From assembly GCA_024036415.1 (NCBI GenBank), contig JAMWET010003117.1, forward strand, positions 12,501 to 76,500: 64,000 nucleotides of DNA, written 5' to 3'. The notes beneath the pieces were generated by a model that did no database searches, was not told the DNA's origin, and saw nothing but the letters and a program-made list of their open reading frames with translations. Position 1 is the stretch's first letter, and the number at the start of each line of letters is the position of its first letter. Of the stretch, positions 58,603 through 64,000 are shown in pieces. A program made the position numbers and the translations under genes. The DNA comes from Prochilodus magdalenae (lineage: Eukaryota > Chordata > Actinopteri > Characiformes > Prochilodontidae).

Positions 58603-59944
58603 GCCCCCCACGTTAGGTAGCACCCTTTTGGTTTCTGGGAAGGGTAGACTCTTAAAACTCTTAAAGTGGTTCCTGTCTCGGACATACGATTGAGAACGTA
58701 AAGAAATGCTCTTCATTCCATCCTTGAAAAGGTTCCTTGCCAAACCTGATGAGTTTCTCCTGTTGGATCACCCCGAACGAACCCCTTTTGCCACTCTTAT
58801 ATTAAGAAGTGTGATTGAAAGCCAGGAAATGATGAAAATCACCATTGTGACAAGTCAGAGGAAGAGAATGCTGCAATCTCCAGCCACTTTCCTTTCATGT
58901 CTGTGAAGTGAGGGGCATTTAAAGGGCTGAAATTGCAAAGAGTGAATCACCAACTACTCCAATGACAGATGGAGTGTGGTGTAATTAGAGTAAAAGAGAG
59001 TGACTGTGAGGAAACAAGATGTTAAGGTTGATGGTGAATGAGGCTGAGCCGCTGGCTTAATAACAGAGTGCGTGTGGGAAGGCTGTGTTCTGGGAGGACG
59101 TGGAGGAGGCATCAACCTGTGGTCTCCTTATAGCTTGTGATTTAGACTTGAGTGCTCAGGCCACACAGAGATGCCTCCATCTGTGGATGGTTCGGGGCAG
59201 GATCTGGCTTTAGACTGGCATCATTAGCGTCTTGTGTTGGCATAGTGTTGTGTTTACATTACGACGGTGGAGGGACGCCAGCAAGCTGGATGTGTTGTAC
59301 TTTTCAAAGGAGCAGTGCAATTTCCACAATCACCACGGAACCCAGCGAAACCGGCTTCGCTAAACGTTCCAGCAAAACTTTTAAAACGATTCCGATTTTG
59401 CTGTGAAATAAGTCAGATGCTTATTTATTTGTTTTTTTGTTTGGGTTTGACTTCCCACATCCTTTCCCACATGCTAGCTAGGTCTCAGGCTAGTGCAGGA
59501 TGCTATCAAGCTTGGAGCTATCATGTGAAGTGCCACTACCGTTGCAGCATTACTGGACAGCTCAACATGCTTGGAGGAGAACACAAATCGCCCATCCATT
59601 AGCTAATAGTTGTAAGCTGGCATCATGCTGGGTGATGGGGAGGCAGTAGGACGAGGGCCATCCCACCCTCCCAGACAGAGCAAGGCCAGTTACGTTTTTG
59701 AACTTGGCTATGAGTGACTTAATTTCCCAGGGATTTAATTTTCCAGGAATTAAATCTTTCTTCCTTTTTTGGGATTGGATATTGATTGCTTGTACTTCAG
59801 ATGTGCTCTCCTACTCAAATGGCTTTGCTGCTTGCTAGGCCACCATTGTATTTAAGAATTTGTTCGTAATGACTTGCCTGGTTAAACCAAAGGTTAAATA
59901 AAAAATAAATAAACTTCAACAAAGGACTATAGATCTACAGGATC
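58603..59944. other. Intron 3 segment with no recognised gene
   Basis: No malic enzyme exon 4 (expected to begin with GLFI-like sequence) was found here or further right in the window. Confidence 0.5.
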
Positions 59945-60300
59945 CATAGATTGGGAAGAGGTGCTACAGTGCAGGGAGTGTCTCGGTCCATGTGTGGAAA
60001 ATGGCTCCAGAGCAGATGTTAATGATTGGCTAAAAGGAGGGACTACATGTGGGCGTGGCCAAAGACCATAGTGTGAAGGAAGTAGCTGAATCTGCAGGTG
60101 TGTGGAAGCGTACGGTCATACGGGTCTACCAGCAGTGGATACAATCCCAGTCTACAGGGAATTCTCCTCGGAACTGTGTGCAGGGAAGTGCACACTTGTT
60201 TGCTGTAGGAGTGGCTGAACATTGACGTCCCCTACGTCCAGAAACTTGTCCAGTCCACGCCAAATGGAATGGCAGCTGTTATTTATGGTCGCGGTTAACC
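59945..60300 (+). mobile_element. Tc1-like deletion derivative (family D), copy D3
   Basis: The most complete family D copy. It holds the helix-turn-helix region (AAAGACCATAGTGTGAAGGA, GAAGCGTACGGTCATACGGG), a short junction, then the LVQSMP-type tail (CCAGAAACTTGTCCAGTCCA) and GCTGTTATTTATGG. It is over 90 percent similar to D2 through 60165. The catalytic core is absent. Confidence 0.75.
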
Positions 60301-60621
60301 GCTGGAGTCTCTCTGGATCTGTAGATGGATAATGCTAGGCCACACACTGTGGTGAAAATGAGTCAAATCAGGTGTAATTAGAGAGTTCAAGGAGGTCAAT
60401 TTGAAAGCCTCTTTTAGCTTTCCGAATCCTGGTGGTTTGCTGGTGAGGCTATGAGTGTAGGAAATAGAGGAAAAGCCCTGTAATAATAATAAAGGAGACT
60501 TGTTCGGCTCGGGACGTCGGCAATTTGTAGTTCATTTTTATTTCATTGGATCATAAGGTTTGTTGTGGCTCTTGTAGCCACAGTCATATATCATTGTTCA
60601 CTAGTTTGAAACAAACCTGTC

Positions 60622-60985
<364 letters not shown>

Positions 60986-60986
60986 C

Positions 60987-61014
60987 ACTAAGCCAAATAG
61001 AACTAATATAATAT

Positions 61015-61054
<40 letters not shown>

Positions 61055-61080
61055 ATTGTATTAGTTCTGTTTGGCTTAGT
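60987..61080. repeat. Second fold-back with (AT)n loop
   Basis: Arms 60987-61017 and 61050-61080 (ACTAAGCCAAATAGAACTAA...) are inverse complements over 31 bp with two mismatches, separated by about 32 bp of TA. It lies at the broken end of M11. Confidence 0.9.
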
Positions 61081-62360
61081 TCTAACAGTCAATGTTCAGA
61101 GCATATGGAAGCCACTTTGCTTCAGTTTTATTATTTCCAATATGGATTCATTCCAAAAAGGAATTCTGCCTTTTGACATTTTGTTGTTCTTAATGTTACC
61201 ATCAGGCATAAGACAATACATTTGTCTAAATAATGTTTTTCTTTAATTTATTTTTGAACTATTGTAATGAACCCTTTTGGCCCCAAGCTGGTTTAAACAC
61301 CTGGAAGCTTTGAATGTTTGAATGCTGATAAGTGCTTTTATTTGGCAAAAAAATAAAATAAATAAAAGCTGATTTATATTTAAAAGGAAGTTTTAAAAGC
61401 GGGTGCCCCAAACCACTGATGCTCCGTGTACATCAAATGGAGACCTCCCTCCTGCTCTGTCCTCCTGTTATTGTCCAGCAGCAGAGTTAGCAGTGTGGGC
61501 GTGGTGGTGGAACAGAAGTAGAAAGAGGGGCGGGAGAGGAAAAGTGATTCCACCGATTCGGGTTTGGAATTATGAGAGGCTGACTAAAATGTGTCAGTGG
61601 AACGTTCGGGAATAAATCCTCCATGGACTTTACAAACTCTGTACAACAATGCTGAGATGTCTTGCTGTTATGAGGCTGAGTAAGTGTACAGTCACGCTCT
61701 CTGTCAGTCACTCTGTCAGTGCACTCCTGGTTACCTTTGTTTTCATTAAAAAAGATCAGCTGTGATTTTATGCCGAGTCATTAACTCACGGTAATTTGCA
61801 TGTCACTTTGAAGATATAAATGGGCAAAAATGGCAGAAAATAAAGCAGAACCTTCATGCGTAGCCTTGATGTCTCCTCTTTGTGGGGATGGCCAGGTCAG
61901 AACGAAGCTCTGGCCCTCCTCTCCAGCCTTCTGCACCATGTTTGTACACCAGGGTTTTCTGGATTTGATTAACAGTCAGTCAGAAGTGGACACCCCAGAG
62001 CCCAAATTAGATAGGCGTTTGGAACAGGCCATGTGTTTGAGCTCTCTCGACTGTTCCTGGCGAGTCAGCCTGCGACTTGACCTCAATAAAATCCAGGTTT
62101 TTCGGAAACAGTAGTGCTGGATTGGGAACGTTGCTGTGAAAGCCCACGCTGCACGTCTGGATTCGGGAAGTGTGTGAGCGTGCTCTCAGTAGTTATCTAT
62201 TCACTCCCTGATATCTATTCCAGTTTTAAGATGCTAGAAATGGTCCAAACTGAAAACGTCTTCTGATTTTTTTTAGAATGGGCGACAGTAAACAGGCTTC
62301 AGTAGTGTTAGTCATTTACCAGTTTCACCTTTCAGTATAGGATAGTGGAGGTAATAAGTG
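61081..62360. other. Intron 3 segment with no recognised gene
   Basis: Short A-rich patches and small frames without known domains. Confidence 0.4.
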
Positions 62361-62615
62361 GTGGCTGGTAAAGTGTGATGGGTAACACCTCCACCTCCCA
62401 TGCTGCAGACCGGTGTTTGATCCCTGGTGTTTGATGCCTTGCCTGGTTCTGACTTCTGCTGGTCTCCTTACTCTGACTCACTCCTGACCCTCTTGGTTAT
62501 GTCCTCTTGTACCTTGTTGCCGCTGTGTTGTGCTACAAGCCTGTTTAATAAACCTAGCTTTGCTTTTAGCTCAGCGCGCGTCAGTCTGTCTGTCCACCCT
62601 CACATCAAACTGTAA
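62361..62615 (+). mobile_element. Probable tRNA-derived SINE
   Basis: The head GTGGCTGGTAAAGTGTGATG then GGTAACACC resembles an A box region. CCGGTGTTTGATCCCTGG at 62410-62427 is a good B box. The tail includes TTTAATAAACCTAGCTTTGC and CAGTCTGTCTGTCCACCCTC. Box spacing (about 45 bp) suits a tRNA-derived promoter. Confidence 0.5.
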
Positions 62616-63611
62616 CCGTCTGCCAAATATTGTGCATGTAAAAACATGGTAATGTTATGGCAGCAAGTCGTACAAACCAAACTTTTACATTTCAGATCGT
62701 TCCAAAATAATAAATTATAAACTGCAGTGGTAAGAAAATAAATAAATAAATAAAATAAATGATGACAAACATGGCTGTAAATAAAATGTTGACTGACTAA
62801 CATTAAACACCCTTGTAGCCAGAAGAATAAAGAGGAGCGGAACAGAAAGCGAGATCATGAAGAGGGTTTAGAATTACGAGGACCTGACAAATAATGTGGC
62901 GGAAACATTTGGGAATAATTCCCTCACGGACCGAACGACCCTCGCACGCTGGGTTTGAGATTACGTCTTGCTGTTGTGAGCCAGACTAAGTGGACTGTCA
63001 CACAGTCTGTGGTCACCCGTCAGTATGAAATGGTAAAATGATGGATGATGAATGTCTGACATGCTCTGCTCAAAAGACCACAAGGATGAAGCATCACAGC
63101 TCCCTTTCTTCCCTGCGTCAAAATGATCCCTGATGCCGGTGTGACCGAGTTAAAAAGTAATAATTAATAGCACATTTATTTTGGGGAATTCTTTCAAAAT
63201 GTAAGAGCCCATGTCGTTTATTTTGTTTTGCTGGAAGATCATTTGATCATATATGTATTTTTTTGTTATGTTTTCTGGGTTTTGTGCTGTGTGTATGCAG
63301 AATGTGTGTTCCATTCTAAAGTGGACTTCCCTGCTATGCACACGCGCCGCTGCGGAGCTTTGTCCGCCTGTAATTTTGCCCCCCTCCCCGCGAGAGCTTT
63401 GTGCAGTTGCGGAGCACGGTCTTAAAAAACGATTGTGTATGCAGGCAGGCACAATAAAGCCCCAGCGGGGAGAGAGGGAACATCAGCACCTCGGCCAATT
63501 TATTTATGTCCCACTGATCAGCACGTGTACAGGCAGACTGATGTTTGAATGACGTGATCCACCACCCAGCAGAGGGGATCCGTCACACCGGGCTTGTCTA
63601 CCTGTCCAGGT
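62616..63611. other. Intron 3 segment with no recognised gene
   Basis: Short (AAAT)n patch at 62736-62757. Otherwise nothing was recognised. Confidence 0.4.
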
Positions 63612-63735
63612 TTTCCTGTTCCACCTTAAATTCTGTTCCACCTTAAATTCTGCAGCAGTTACATTCTGGCACCTTAGTCTACCTGTCCAGCTTCCTGTTC
63701 CACCTGAACTGGTGCAGCAGTCCTCGAGTCCTGTG
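63612..63735. repeat. TTCCACCTTAA-type repeat, tandem fragments
   Basis: CCTGTTCCACCTTAAATTCT is followed at once by GTTCCACCTTAAATTCTGCA, and again at 63695 by CCTGTTCCACCTGAACTGGT. Three direct copies of the MITE end motif without a clear inverted partner. Confidence 0.55.
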
Positions 63736-64000
63736 GTAGTTCTCCATTTTCGCCGGTAACACCGCCTGCCAGAGCCAACATTTGTGTGGCCTCTTGCTGC
63801 CATTACCTGCGCAGCTCTATGATGCAGCGATCATGCCCGTACATCTGCTTCGGCTCTGCCCTTGATGAGTATTCTCCAATCAGCATGGTCGTTGTTGGTC
63901 CTAAACCAGAGGGAGGTCCGTCTCCATCATTTTTAGTTATCAGTTAACCTGTCATTATACTCCTGTATCCGTACGGGCAGGATTTCTCCCAGTCCATGGA
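63736..64000. other. Window end, intron 3
   Basis: No feature was recognised; the malic enzyme gene continues beyond the window. Confidence 0.45.

Overview
This window looks like nuclear DNA from a teleost fish. It is AT-rich and dominated by introns and repeats. It has spliced exons with GT/AG borders, long microsatellites, tRNA-derived SINEs, LINE tails of fish type, and many decayed Tc1-like transposons ending in the typical GGPTPY carboxy terminus. Nothing prokaryotic (operons, ribosome binding sites, CRISPR, phage) was seen. The species cannot be named from the sequence alone.

The only host gene I can support is the 5' part of a plus-strand NADP(+)-dependent malic enzyme gene (me1/me3 type). 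Its promoter is at about 4.41-4.56 kb: an inverted CCAAT box, a GC box, a CRE-like site and a TATA-like box. Exon 1 is 4577-4705, exon 2 is 45744-45877 and exon 3 is 56899-57048. Intron 1 is about 41.0 kb, intron 2 about 11.0 kb, and intron 3 runs off the right edge. The three exons give 413 coding bases (about 137 codons, roughly a quarter of a malic enzyme) and join in frame with intron phases 0, 2 and 2. The remaining exons lie beyond base 64000.

The rest is 5' flank and intron filled with repeats. (1) A MITE family of about 250 bp with ATATCGTCGCTGTCC inverted ends has about a dozen copies in both orientations. (2) Several Tc1-like families are present. Four of them are internal-deletion derivatives that keep parts of the two ends of the transposase but lack the middle of the catalytic core. 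(3) There are hAT-like or palindromic MITEs and a Harbinger/ISL2EU-like fragment with a MADF-type ORF. (4) There are pieces of non-LTR retrotransposons and two tRNA-derived SINEs. (5) Three minisatellites have units of 62, 33 and 31 bp; the 62-bp array has dimer and trimer higher-order structure. (6) There are two fold-back structures with (AT)n loops, and a local duplication beside exon 3.

Most long reading frames in the window come from minisatellites, dinucleotide repeats or transposon debris and are not host genes. No new multi-gene system is visible. The most interesting signals concern repeat biology and the ambiguous start and paralogue identity of the malic enzyme.
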